Shown here: piece after piece, positions 1-9,065 of the stretch | How the letters are laid out: each line of letters opens with the position of its first letter | How positions within the stretch are numbered: position 1 is the first letter of the stretch | Source: Bacteroidota bacterium | GTDB taxonomy: Bacteria; Bacteroidota; Bacteroidia; Bacteroidales; UBA10428 | Direction of reading: 5' to 3' | NCBI GenBank assembly: GCA_016699695.1 | Contig: CP065006.1 | Coordinates: 2,046,001 to 2,110,000, forward strand | DNA length: 64,000 nucleotides | Notes under the pieces: generated by a model | Told to the model about the DNA's origin: nothing | Databases searched by the model: none | The model's input: the letters and a program-made list of their open reading frames with translations, nothing else | Made by a program: the position numbers and the translations under genes

Positions 1-3000
1 CCATCGTCAATGGTGGGCCTGTTGTTGGCAGTGTCTTTAATCATTACAGTCCAACCGCCTTGTGCCGGATTGAGGCCATACAGTGCAGACCAGTTTCCTT
101 CGGCCAAATGGTCTCCGGTAAGCGGACGGGGGTCGGCACATATATTCAGTAACGGATCGGCAGGATTGTTTGTAAAGCAAAGGTCAATGGCATCGCCAGG
201 GTTGCCGGTTGAGGCAGGAACGCAAGGCGTAGTAAAATTGATCTCCATGGGAGCAGTAGCCAGGGTTATCGTGGTTAATCCATCGGGAGCAATAAGGTAA
301 TAGCCCATGTCGATGTTTCGCTGGTGACCGCTGGTAGTAATACATACCTCCATGGCTGTGGAAGGGGCAATATAGAAAGGCGCAGGTTCGCCAATGGCAG
401 GCTGAACCGGACTGGGGATGGTTACCAACAAGGAATCGGTAAACAATCCGCAGGTTCCAAATCCGTTCACATCGAGGTAAAGTGTTACCGATCCTGCTGC
501 TCTGTCAAGTATACCCGGAGTATAAACCGGATTAAGGATGTTGGCGTTGTCGAAAGTACCGTCGCCTGATGTTCTCCAGCGATCGAGGGTTCCACCGACG
601 ATGGAGGCTCCGTTCACTGTTACTATATCGCTGTTACAAATGGCAGTATCATTGCCCGCGTCTACAAGTGGCGCCGGATCAACTACTACACTTGTTGTGG
701 CATTGTTGGTGCAACTATTTAGATCGGTTACAGTGACTGTATAATCGCCACTCATGCTGGTGGTGGCAGACAACGAAACCAATGGGTTTTGATCGGTTGA
801 GCTAAAACCAAGAGGTCCGCTCCAGCTATAAGAATTAGCCGGATTGACGCCACCAAATAGACTAAGGGTGTTGCCTTCGCATACTGGGCCATTGTTAGAG
901 GCTGTTGCAGCAGGCAAGGGGTTAATAGAGATAATGGTACTTCCATTCATCAGGGCGCTGCAACCTGTTGTGGCATTTATAGCGCCAATGGTATAGGTGC
1001 CAGGTAAAAGCTGATCGCCAAAACTAATCGCAAAGCCGGTTCCACTAATGGGGAATCCGGTGGCAATGCCATCGAGGTAAAGTTGGTAATTCACTCCCGC
1101 TTCGCTTCCGTCTAAATCTACCGGAAGACCAAAACCACCTGAGCAATAGCCGCCACCGCCAGTTACGTTAAAGGCAATGGGTAGCGGATCGATGGTAATC
1201 ACCGCACTTCCGGTCATATTAGATGTACAACCGGTGGCTGTGATAGTAGCAATCACCGTATAGGTTCCGGTCAAAGATTGGTCGCCAAAGCTAAGTACAC
1301 CTCCTGTGCCAGGCACTGCTGGTCCAACGGGTACACCATCAAGATAAAGCTGATAATCGGTTCCCAAGTCGCTGTTTGTGAGTCCAACAGGCACACCAAT
1401 TCCACCCGAGCAATAACTTCCTCCACCGCTTACATTATAGGCAGTTGGCAAAGGGTTGATACTCACGATGGCATTACCGCCCATGTTGGCAATACAAGTA
1501 GTAGTGCCATTGGTGGCTACTGCGGTGTAAGTACCTGCTGCTGTCTGGCTTCCAAAGCTGATGGCTGCACCGTTACCGGCAACAGGACTTCCTGTGGGCG
1601 CAGCACCCAGGTAAAGCTGATAATTTACGCCTGCTTCACTGCCATCGAGGCCAACAAGCACGCCTGCTCCGCCTAAGCAATAGCTTCCACCGCCAGTTAC
1701 ATTAAATACAAGGGGCAGAGGGTCTATGGTTACCACGGCTGTGCCGCTCATATTCGAAATACAGCCTGTTAAAGCGTTTGTAGCTACAGCGGTATAAGTT
1801 CCTGCTGTTGTTTGGTTGCCAAAGCTAATGGCCACACCGCTGCCGGGTACACTACCACCAACCGGGTTGCCATCGACATAAAGCTGGTAATTAACCCCAT
1901 TCTGGCTGCTGCTGAGTCCTACATTCACTCCAGCTCCTCCAGAGCAATAGCTTCCACCACCTGTCATACTGAATACAGTGGGCAAAGGATTGATGGATAT
2001 TACAGCATTGCCTGTCATGGTAGCAAGACAAGAGGTAAGTGCGTTGGTTGCCCTTACAGTATAAGTACCAGCAAGGGTCTGGTTTCCGAAATTAAGGGCT
2101 GCTCCGGTACCAGCCAAAGGAGCACCAATTGCAGCTGCCCCTCTGTAGAGTTGGTAATTGACACCGGCTTCACTGCCACTGAGTCCTACGGGTACTCCGG
2201 CACCACCTGAACAATAACTGCCACCACCGGTAAGGTTGAAGGCTAATGGCAGAGGATCGATTGTTACAGCTACACTTCCATTCATGTTGCTGGTACAACT
2301 GGTAACAGAGTTAGTGGCTACAACGGTATAATTTCCAGCTGTAGTCTGGTTGCCAAAGCTGATGGCCAGGCCGGTTCCGCTCACTACACTTCCGACGGGT
2401 ATGCCATCGCGGTAGAGTTGGTAATTCACACTGGCTTCACTGCCACTCAAACCAACGGCTACGCCGGTTCCTCCGGAGCAATAGCTACCTCCTCCAGTTA
2501 CATTAAAGATAGTAGGAAGCGGATTGATACTTATGACGGCACTGCCCGACATGGGGCTTGTGCATGATGTAGCTGTGATGGTTGCAGTAACAGTGTAGGT
2601 TCCGGCTGTAGTTTGAAGGCCAAAACTGAGGCTGGCTCCTGTTCCTGCTATGGCAGCTCCAGAGGCTATGCCATCGATGTAAAGCTGGTAGTCGGTTCCT
2701 AAATCGCTGCCATTAAGTCCCACGTTTACACCAGTTCCACCGGAGCAATAGCTTCCTCCACCGGTAACAGCATACACAGTTGGATTGGGATTGATGCTTA
2801 CAACCGCATTACCGTTCATGTTGGCAATACAACTTGTAGTGCCGTTTGTGGCTACTACGGTGTAAGTACCTGCTGATGTCTGGTTTCCAAAACTGATGGC
2901 TGCACCTGTACCGGCAACAGGACTTCCTGTGGGGGCGGCACCAAGGTAAAGCTGATAGTTTACACTTGCTTCACTGCCATCGAGGCCAACAAGCACGCCT

Positions 3001-6000
3001 GCTCCGCCTGAGCAATAGGCACCACCTCCGGTGACATTAAATGCAGTTGGCAATGGATTGATGCTTACCACGGCACTGCCATTCATGTTGGCTACACAAG
3101 TAGTAATTGTATTTGTTGCAATTACCGTATAGGTTCCTGCAAGGGTTTGATTTCCAAAGCTGATGGCAAGACCCGTTCCTGGTATTGTTCCTCCAACCGG
3201 ATTGCCATCGAGGTATAACTGGTAATTAATGTTGATTTCGCTTCCACTTAAACCAACGGCCACTCCTGTTCCACCGGAGCAATAGGCGCCTCCACCGGTA
3301 ACATTAAAAGCAGTTGGCAAGGGGTTGATGCTCACTATGGCACTGCCACTCATTATGGAAGTACAGCTGGTAAGTGTATTTGTTGCCTGCACGGTGTAGG
3401 TACCAGCAGTGGTCTGATTTCCAAAATTTAGAGCAGCACCAGTTCCTGATACTGGAGTTCCAATGGCTGCTGCACCAAGGTACAATTGGTAATCGATTCC
3501 GGCATCGCTTCCGCTAAGACCAACGATTACCCCTGCACCACCGGAGCAGAAACTTCCACCACCGGTAACATTATACGATGTAGGTAAAGGGTCGATACTA
3601 ACAACGGCACTGCCGTTCATATTAGAAGTACAAGTAGTGGTGGCATTGGTTGCTACCACAGTATATGTGCCTGCTGTTGTCTGGTTGCCAAAACTGATGG
3701 CAGCACCGGTTCCGCTAACCGGAGAACCCACCGCGACAGCACCTCGGTAAAGTTGATAGTTTATTCCATTTTCGCTGTTGCTTAATCCAACAGGCATGCC
3801 TGCTCCACCGGAACAATAACTTCCTCCTCCGGTTACATCAAAAACTGCTGGCAAGGGGTTAATGCTTATAATCGCACTTCCAGTCATAGGGCCTGAACAT
3901 CCCGTTGCTGTGATGGTGGCAGTGATGGTATAAGTACCTGCTACAGTTTGCAGGCCATAGCTAAGAGCTCCACCTGTTCCTGCAAGGGGCGCTCCAACCG
4001 GGGTTCCATCCCGCAAAAGTTGGTAATCTGTTCCTATGGCGCTGTTGGCAAGACCAACGTTCACGCCTGTTCCGCCTGTGCAGTAGCTTCCACCACCGGT
4101 AACGTTATAAGCTGTGGGTAATGGGTTGACGATTACATCTACCGTTCCGTTCATAAACAAAATACAACCGGTTGTTGGGTTGATAGCCCTTACACGGTAA
4201 GTGCCTGCTACGGTTTGGTTCGGGAAGGTGATGGGCAAACCGGTTCCTGCGCGGGCTGGACCTACTTGCGATGCTCCGCGATATAGCCTGTAGTTTACTC
4301 CAATCTGGCTTCCGTCAATGCCAATAGGTACGCCTGCTCCACCGCTACAATAAGAACCCCCTCCGGTTATGTTGAAAAGATTAGGTAGAGGATTTATGGT
4401 TACTGCCACACTTCCATTCATGTTGGCCACGCAGGTTGTGGTTGGATTTGTTGCCACGGCGGTATAAGTACCTGCCACTGTCTGGCTACCGAAGCCAAGT
4501 GCTGAACCGGTTCCGGGTACAGCACCACCTACTGGCAAACCATCGCGATAGAGCTGATAATTTACTCCCGACTGACTCCCGCTTAGTCCCACTGCTACAC
4601 CGGCACCACCGCTGCAATAGGCTCCACCACCGGTCATATCAAATGCGGTGGGCAAGGGATTAATGCTTATGATTGCACTACCTGTCATGGTAGCAACACA
4701 ACTTGTGATGGTATTGGTTGAGGTAACAGTATAAGTTCCTGCAGCAGTTTGCAAGCCAAAATCAAGGGCGGCTCCTGTACCTGCAATAGCGGCTCCAACC
4801 GGAGCGGCTCCTACAAAAAGTTGATAGTTCATGCCGGCTTCGCTTCCGCTTAGTCCAACTGAGATACCTGTGCCACCCGAACAATAACTTCCACCGCCAG
4901 TCACATTGAATGCTGTTGGTAGAGGATCGATGGTGATGGTAGCACTGCCGTTCATGGTGGCAGTACAAGAAGTTGTACCGTTTGTTCCGGTAACTGTATA
5001 GGTTCCTGCTACGGTTTGATTACCAAAGCTGATGGCTGACCCCGCTCCGCTTACCGGACTTCCGACTGCCACAGCGCCTCTGTAAAGCTGGTAATTGATT
5101 CCACTCTGACTGTTACTAAGACCCACCGGTACTCCTGCTCCGCCGGAACAGTAATTTCCACCTCCGGACACATCATACAGAATTGGTAGCGGATTTACAG
5201 TAATCGATAATATGTTGGAATATACTGTACCGCAGCCTTCTCCTGAAATAGCTGCCCTGCGGTATTGGGTATTTTCTGTTAAAGGGATGGATTCGGTAAA
5301 AGTGGCTGAAGTGGCTCCGGGTACGTCGGTCCATGTGCCTAAAGTGGCAGAGTTTCTTTGCCACTGGTAGGTGAAAGTCCATCCTCCTGAAGCGGCTACA
5401 CTGCTGGTGAAGGGTGCAGGGGTAGAGTTTATGCAAACCTGTAGTGAGGCTATGGCGATCGTACCGGATACTAAGGTTGTAGGAAAGCTGTCGTGCAGTT
5501 CGTCGAAAATAAGGTCGTATTTGGTGGCCAGGGTACCGCAATTGTAGGAATCGTTTACGATTACCGTATAGGTGCCACGGCCTACGCCGTTTTTATTTGG
5601 GGTAGTTTCTCCCCCGGGCGACCACAAATATGTATAAGGTGGGTTGCCACCTCTTACTTGTGCCAACAGATTGGCATCGCTGCCTTCGGGACAGGAAAGT
5701 TTTTTGGTTACAATGGTTTCGAGTACGGTAAGGGCAACAGTTTTAACTTCAGTAACGGTAATACTACCGCCAGTTAGAGAACCATTATCTATGGCAACAT
5801 AATAGGTTCCGGCAGGTATATTATCGAAATTATGTACAGGGTTTGGATCGTTTAATGATTGTTGAAGAATAGGACCTCCAAGAAATCCCTGAAACAATGT
5901 ATAATTGAAAGGTCCAGTTCCGGATGTCACTGTAGCCACAATTCTGGCCCTATTTACTGTGCAGGAAACAGTATCATCATCAATGGTGCCCGTAATTTGA

Positions 6001-6077
6001 CCACTTACTTGAAGCAACGAAATAAAAACCAACGCTATCGAAAGTAGTGCGGACTTTGTGGTAAATATCATTTTCAT
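1..6077 (-). CDS. Giant secreted repeat protein, 3' end outside the window
   Basis: The reading frame from ATG at 6077 was translated over its N-terminal part and checked in frame near 2750, 900-660 and 300-1. More than 2,000 codons are present and the stop lies beyond the left edge. The N-terminus (MKMIFTTKSALLSIALVF...) is a typical signal peptide. Next come Ig-like/PKD-like modules to about residue 295, then 16 tandem 89-residue repeats (about residues 296-1720). Another Ig-like module follows (SYSWSGPLGFSSTDQNP). The last part seen (about residues 1860-2025) resembles a proprotein-convertase P domain (YLIAPDG, then GGWTVMIKDTANN). Such architectures in Bacteroidota are usually T9SS-exported surface proteins with a sorting domain at the C-terminus, which cannot be seen here. 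Two small secreted proteins lie immediately upstream and are probably co-transcribed. Adhesive or structural function is inference. Confidence 0.85.
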   Translation of the reverse strand, partial: MKMIFTTKSALLSIALVFISLLQVSGQITGTIDDDTVSCTVNRARIVATVTSGTGPFNYTLFQGFLGGPILQQSLNDPNPVHNFDNIPAGTYYVAIDNGSLTGGSITVTEVKTVALTVLETIVTKKLSCPEGSDANLLAQVRGGNPPYTYLWSPGGETTPNKNGVGRGTYTVIVNDSYNCGTLATKYDLIFDELHDSFPTTLVSGTIAIASLQVCINSTPAPFTSSVAASGGWTFTYQWQRNSATLGTWTDVPGATSATFTESIPLTENTQYRRAAISGEGCGTVYSNILSITVNPLPILYDVSGGGNYCSGGAGVPVGLSNSQSGINYQLYRGAVAVGSPVSGAGSAISFGNQTVAGTYTVTGTNGTTSCTATMNGSATITIDPLPTAFNVTGGGSYCSGGTGISVGLSGSEAGMNYQLFVGAAPVGAAIAGTGAALDFGLQTAAGTYTVTSTNTITSCVATMTGSAIISINPLPTAFDMTGGGAYCSGGAGVAVGLSGSQSGVNYQLYRDGLPVGGAVPGTGSALGFGSQTVAGTYTAVATNPTTTCVANMNGSVAVTINPLPNLFNITGGGSYCSGGAGVPIGIDGSQIGVNYRLYRGASQVGPARAGTGLPITFPNQTVAGTYRVRAINPTTGCILFMNGTVDVIVNPLPTAYNVTGGGSYCTGGTGVNVGLANSAIGTDYQLLRDGTPVGAPLAGTGGALSYGLQTVAGTYTITATITATGCSGPMTGSAIISINPLPAVFDVTGGGSYCSGGAGMPVGLSNSENGINYQLYRGAVAVGSPVSGTGAAISFGNQTTAGTYTVVATNATTTCTSNMNGSAVVSIDPLPTSYNVTGGGSFCSGGAGVIVGLSGSDAGIDYQLYLGAAAIGTPVSGTGAALNFGNQTTAGTYTVQATNTLTSCTSIMSGSAIVSINPLPTAFNVTGGGAYCSGGTGVAVGLSGSEININYQLYLDGNPVGGTIPGTGLAISFGNQTLAGTYTVIATNTITTCVANMNGSAVVSINPLPTAFNVTGGGAYCSGGAGVLVGLDGSEASVNYQLYLGAAPTGSPVAGTGAAISFGNQTSAGTYTVVATNGTTSCIANMNGNAVVSINPNPTVYAVTGGGSYCSGGTGVNVGLNGSDLGTDYQLYIDGIASGAAIAGTGASLSFGLQTTAGTYTVTATITATSCTSPMSGSAVISINPLPTIFNVTGGGSYCSGGTGVAVGLSGSEASVNYQLYRDGIPVGSVVSGTGLAISFGNQTTAGNYTVVATNSVTSCTSNMNGSVAVTIDPLPLAFNLTGGGSYCSGGAGVPVGLSGSEAGVNYQLYRGAAAIGAPLAGTGAALNFGNQTLAGTYTVRATNALTSCLATMTGNAVISINPLPTVFSMTGGGSYCSGGAGVNVGLSSSQNGVNYQLYVDGNPVGGSVPGSGVAISFGNQTTAGTYTAVATNALTGCISNMSGTAVVTIDPLPLVFNVTGGGSYCLGGAGVLVGLDGSEAGVNYQLYLGAAPTGSPVAGNGAAISFGSQTAAGTYTAVATNGTTTCIANMGGNAIVSINPLPTAYNVSGGGSYCSGGIGVPVGLTNSDLGTDYQLYLDGVPVGPAVPGTGGVLSFGDQSLTGTYTVIATITATGCTSNMTGSAVITIDPLPIAFNVTGGGGYCSGGFGLPVDLDGSEAGVNYQLYLDGIATGFPISGTGFAISFGDQLLPGTYTIGAINATTGCSALMNGSTIISINPLPAATASNNGPVCEGNTLSLFGGVNPANSYSWSGPLGFSSTDQNPLVSLSATTSMSGDYTVTVTDLNSCTNNATTSVVVDPAPLVDAGNDTAICNSDIVTVNGASIVGGTLDRWRTSGDGTFDNANILNPVYTPGILDRAAGSVTLYLDVNGFGTCGLFTDSLLVTIPSPVQPAIGEPAPFYIAPSTAMEVCITTSGHQRNIDMGYYLIAPDGLTTITLATAPMEINFTTPCVPASTGNPGDAIDLCFTNNPADPLLNICADPRPLTGDHLAEGNWSALYGLNPAQGGWTVMIKDTANNRPTIDD
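919..5190 (-). repeat. 16 tandem 267-bp (89-aa) coding repeats with five-unit super-period
   Basis: The landmark encoding GGGxYCSGG recurs near 1140, 1410, 1675, 1944, 2210, 2476, 2743, 3010, 3277, 3541, 3810, 4077, 4345, 4612, 4881 and 5145, a spacing of about 267 bp. Each unit contains YCSGG, NYQL, an AGTYTV-type strand and a T-C-T-A-T-M step before N-P-L-P, as expected of an Ig-like beta domain. Variant units recur exactly every fifth repeat: the gctgtgat variant is at 1237, 2572 and 3907 (1,335 bp apart), and the variant with GTDYQL instead of NYQL follows the same register. Confidence 0.9.
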
Positions 6078-6089
6078 AGGTTCGGCTTT

Positions 6090-6461
6090 TTATTTTTCTT
6101 TGTTCTGGATGTTTTCGCAACTTATTACCTGGTTTTTATCCATAGCACAAACCATGTAATTAGCCTGTTTTAGACCAGTAAACATGTATTGGTTCTGATT
6201 TGTTGGTTCTGAAGATTCTATGACAACACCACCCTTCCAGGGTGCAACATCGTATACCAGAAATGTAAAAGGAGAATTGTCACTATCTGCTTTTACCAGT
6301 ATATTCAGGGTATTATCTAATTCATTCAATTGTACCGTTACTTCAATTTGTAAATTGAGTTCAATAACCTGTGCATTTAAACCTTTTAAGCTGGTAAGGC
6401 TTAAAAAGAATAATATTAAAAGAACTCTCATTATCATATTATTTAGTTTCATGGTTTTCAT
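6090..6461 (-). CDS. Small secreted protein of unknown function
   Basis: This 123-residue protein begins with a hydrophobic signal segment (MRVLLILFFLSLTSLKGLNAQ) preceded by a short charged stretch, so it is probably exported. The remainder is a single predicted beta-rich domain with no family I recognise. Its start overlaps the stop of the upstream SprB-like gene by 4 bp (ATGA), which indicates translational coupling. Its stop is 12 bp before the start of the giant secreted protein, so the three genes look like one operon. Two cysteines near the C-terminus (MVCAMDKNQVISCEN) could form a disulfide. An accessory role for the giant protein is inferred from position only. Confidence 0.75.
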   Translation of the reverse strand: MKTMKLNNMIMRVLLILFFLSLTSLKGLNAQVIELNLQIEVTVQLNELDNTLNILVKADSDNSPFTFLVYDVAPWKGGVVIESSEPTNQNQYMFTGLKQANYMVCAMDKNQVISCENIQNKEK

Positions 6462-7060
6462 TGTTTCTGGTTGAATTTTTCAATTTCGTCTTCGAATAAA
6501 AAGAAGGTGGCCGATTTGGGACCACAGTTGTTATTGTCGGTCACGGTAAAGGTATAAATACCAAATTCCAGATTTTTGGCATATTCGCCAGTCTGATTGC
6601 CTGTATTTTCTGACCACTTGATTGAATAGGGCGGTGTGCCTCCAAAACAGTTTGCCTTTAGGTCGGCGGAGACGGATTCTCCCTTGCCTTTCACATCGGT
6701 AATTTCAATGCTGCGGGCTTCGAGAGCTTCTGGTTCGGGAAGCACCAGGCTGTGCTCTTCGGCAGTATCTGGTAAAACAAGTTGTATCAGGTAATTTCCT
6801 GCTTTCAGATTTTTGTAGGAAATGGTTGTGTCGGATAAAGAAGTGCACGATTGCAATTGTTTGTAATTATGAGCTTCCATGAGTCTTAACTGAGCAGGAG
6901 CTTTGATGGCAGTTAGCTTCACTGTAATTATTCCCTCTTCCGATCCATAGCAAAGGGGTGACTTGGGTTCAATGATGGTATGTTGGCTAAAAAGGCCAAC
7001 TCCATGCATTGTGCATGCTATGAAAAGAGTGAGAAATCGAATTATCATGTGTCCGGACAT
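6458..7060 (-). CDS. SprB-repeat-like secreted protein
   Basis: The 200-residue product has an N-terminal signal segment (MIIRFLTLFIACTMHGVGLFS) and two beta-rich modules. The second shows the SprB/PKD-like pattern of Bacteroidota surface proteins: CFGGTPPYSIKWSENTG, then GIYTFTVTDNNNCG. The first also contains C-Y-G-S-E-E-G and an AGNYLIQL strand. SprB repeats occur in gliding-motility adhesins and many T9SS cargo proteins, but this protein is short and lacks a recognisable sorting domain. It is the first gene of a probable three-gene operon ending in the giant repeat protein. The start shown gives MSGHM; a start at the internal MIIRF methionine would suit the signal peptide equally well. 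Confidence 0.75.
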   Translation of the reverse strand: MSGHMIIRFLTLFIACTMHGVGLFSQHTIIEPKSPLCYGSEEGIITVKLTAIKAPAQLRLMEAHNYKQLQSCTSLSDTTISYKNLKAGNYLIQLVLPDTAEEHSLVLPEPEALEARSIEITDVKGKGESVSADLKANCFGGTPPYSIKWSENTGNQTGEYAKNLEFGIYTFTVTDNNNCGPKSATFFLFEDEIEKFNQKQ

Positions 7061-7314
7061 GAATATGTTGATAAGTGTTACGTTGTGTTGATAAGTAAAG
7101 TTTCAAAGAGAAACCCTTCTTTTTCACTACAACCCGCTAAAAATAAGGGAAATTGCGAAGCAAGGAAATGATCGGTAATGAATGGTTCAATTCAATTCAT
7201 CCAAGTTTTGAGTCATAAATGCCAGAAGACCAAGTAAATAGAAAAGAATTTATTTTTTTTTGCTTGTTGATAAATAGTTGATTTACAAGCCTTGCAACTG
7301 ATAAACAATTACTT
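7061..7314. other. Intergenic region, no gene seen
   Basis: This 254-bp AT-rich stretch separates the end of the LolC/E-like permease gene from the start of the SprB-like gene, both on the minus strand. I see no convincing ORF, RNA gene or hairpin followed by a T tract. It should contain the promoter of the three-gene secreted-protein operon, but no clear TAnnTTTG element was found. Confidence 0.5.
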
Positions 7315-8529
7315 TTATACAGCGTTTACCGTATTTTTGAGCAGAAACCTTACCGGATACCAGGCAGCTATTGTACCAATTGCTACTACTGTGCCAACAA
7401 CAATTAACACATCACCTCTCTGAAGTTCTACCGGATAGGCATCGATAATAAATCCGCCATGGAGTTTTACTATCTCATATTTTTCCTGGATCCACACCAG
7501 TAAGATACCCATAGCCAGCCCAATCAAAACGCCCAACATGGTAATGATAAGTCCTTCGCGGTAAAAAATTTTGCGGATAAGTTTTTGACTGGCACCCAGC
7601 GAGTGAAGGATTTTAATGTCGTTCTTTTTTTCAATGATCAGCATACTCAGCGAGCCCACCAGGCTAAAGAGCAAAATGATCAGTACCAGCGCCAGAATGG
7701 CAAAGATGGCCCATTTTTCGGTTCGCATGGTTTTGTACAACAATTCGTTTTGCTCGTATTTATTTTTAACCATGAATTTTTCACCTAAAAGTTTTTGTAA
7801 ATTCTTTTGTGTGGCTGAAGGGGGTACTTTGCTGTTGAGTTTAATTTCGAGCGAAGTAAGACCAATGGGATAATCGAAAAGTTCGCGGGCAAAGGAAATG
7901 GGCACCAGAGTATATTTTCCGTCAATGTCGGGTTGAGAAGAGAAGATGCCCGATACCAGAATAAGTTTTCGGGTGAGGGATTTGTTGGGATCCATTGATA
8001 AACTTGCCGATCGTTTGGGAACAAAAACCTTGAGGGGTTCGTACATATCGGGGTTAAGATTCAGGTGATAAGCTAATCCTCTGCCCATTACAGCCATTGG
8101 AATGTTATTATAATAAAGGCTGAAATCACCTCTCCACAGAAGTGAATCGACAGAATTTACGCGTTGGTAATTGCTACTAACTCCGCGTATGGTGCTTACA
8201 GTTTGTTTTTCGTTGTATACCAGTAGCCCATTGTCTTCGAGTATTTCAGCGAATTCCTCCACTCCCTCGACCTTACTAATCAATGCAAGGGTATCGGTAG
8301 AAAGCACAAAGATTTTTCCCTGGGCTGGGGTTATAGCAATATCGGGATAGAATGAATTGTACATGCTTTGCACCAGCTTGTCGAAACCGTTAAACACCGA
8401 AAGAATAAGGATAAATGCCATGGTACCCACCACTACTCCGAGTGTAGAAAGCCCCGAAACAATGTTAATGGCATTGTGCGATTTTTTTCCAAGAATGTAG
8501 CGTCGGGCTATGAAAAACGAGAGGTTCAA
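7315..8529 (-). CDS. FtsX/LolC-LolE family ABC transporter permease
   Basis: The 404-residue protein has the LolC/E layout. An N-terminal transmembrane helix follows the typical opening FFIARRYILGKKSHNAINIV and is followed by GTMAFILILSVFNGFDKL. A periplasmic MacB-like core spans about residues 50-260. Three C-terminal helices (about 275-400) include the FtsX region EKKNDIKILHSLGAS, where E-K-K-x-D-I-x-I-L-x-x-x-G-A-S is a family signature. In proteobacteria this family extracts lipoproteins from the inner membrane; Bacteroidota homologues are annotated likewise without much direct proof. The gene starts 5 bp after rbfA ends and is probably co-transcribed with it. No ATPase gene is adjacent. 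Confidence 0.88.
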   Translation of the reverse strand: MNLSFFIARRYILGKKSHNAINIVSGLSTLGVVVGTMAFILILSVFNGFDKLVQSMYNSFYPDIAITPAQGKIFVLSTDTLALISKVEGVEEFAEILEDNGLLVYNEKQTVSTIRGVSSNYQRVNSVDSLLWRGDFSLYYNNIPMAVMGRGLAYHLNLNPDMYEPLKVFVPKRSASLSMDPNKSLTRKLILVSGIFSSQPDIDGKYTLVPISFARELFDYPIGLTSLEIKLNSKVPPSATQKNLQKLLGEKFMVKNKYEQNELLYKTMRTEKWAIFAILALVLIILLFSLVGSLSMLIIEKKNDIKILHSLGASQKLIRKIFYREGLIITMLGVLIGLAMGILLVWIQEKYEIVKLHGGFIIDAYPVELQRGDVLIVVGTVVAIGTIAAWYPVRFLLKNTVNAV

Positions 8530-8534
8530 GGCCT

Positions 8535-8873
8535 TCAGGGTTTAAGCAGTTGATTAATGTTGTCGATATAGTCGAGCGAGTCGTCGAGATAAAATTTCAG
8601 GTCGGGAATTTTTCTTAGCTGATTACGCATCCGGTTTCCGAGTTCATGGCGCAACGGGGCATAATGTTCATTCAAGTGATTGACCACTTCGCTTGCCTTT
8701 TCCGAAGGAAAGACACTGATATTGATTTTTGCAAGTCCCAGGTCAGGTGTAATGCGTACACGTGTAATGGTGAGCATTTTACCCGGAGCCAGGCTACTTG
8801 TATGATGTAGGAGTATATCCGACAGATCTTTCTGAATTTGCTTGGATATGCGAGTTTGTCTTGTTGAATCCAT
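8535..8873 (-). CDS. rbfA: 30S ribosome-binding factor A
   Basis: The 112-residue protein matches RbfA in length and pattern. An N-terminal helix (TRQTRISKQIQKDLSDIL) is followed by ITRVRITPDLGLAKINISVF, the conserved V-R-x-T-x-D-L-x-x-A-x-V region of its KH-like fold. The end is RKIPDLKFYLDDSLDYIDNI, equivalent to the conserved R-x-x-P-x-L-x-F-x-x-D-x-S motif. RbfA binds immature 30S subunits and helps late 16S rRNA maturation and cold adaptation. The gene heads a two-gene unit with the LolC/E-like permease, a common order in Bacteroidota, and a good TACCTTTG element lies just upstream. Confidence 0.95.
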   Translation of the reverse strand: MDSTRQTRISKQIQKDLSDILLHHTSSLAPGKMLTITRVRITPDLGLAKINISVFPSEKASEVVNHLNEHYAPLRHELGNRMRNQLRKIPDLKFYLDDSLDYIDNINQLLKP

Positions 8874-8891
8874 CCGAATTGCTTATAGACG

Positions 8892-8899
8892 CAAAGGTA
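8892..8899 (-). promoter_or_regulatory. Bacteroidota -7 element upstream of rbfA
   Basis: Read on the minus strand the sequence is TACCTTTG, an exact match to the TAnnTTTG -7 consensus of the Bacteroidota primary sigma factor. It lies 19 bp upstream of the rbfA ATG, which would leave a 5' UTR of roughly a dozen bases. I did not find a clear TTTG -33 element at the usual spacing. Confidence 0.5.
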
Positions 8900-9026
8900 T
8901 TAAAAACTAGCTGAATTGTTTAGCTTTGATTCAGTATATCAGTCTGCAAGAATTTATTTTGAATTTTTTCGGTTTTTAAAGTTAAAAGCCCTTTTTAGAT
9001 TAACTTCCTTTTTCGATAACATTTCT

Positions 9027-9034
9027 TAGTTTTG
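9027..9034 (+). promoter_or_regulatory. Candidate -7 element upstream of trpS
   Basis: TAGTTTTG fits TAnnTTTG and lies 32 bp upstream of the trpS start codon. The -33 position is T-rich but not an exact TTTG. The rbfA and trpS promoters would be divergent within this 190-bp intergenic region. Confidence 0.42.
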
Positions 9035-9065
9035 TGGCTCAAATAGCCAACAACCTATTCTTCGC

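Noticed and set aside
1278..2210. Plus-strand open frames of about 132 residues over the left giant gene
   Set aside because: They repeat with the 267-bp period and are antisense shadows of the minus-strand tandem domains; they have no homology-like motifs.
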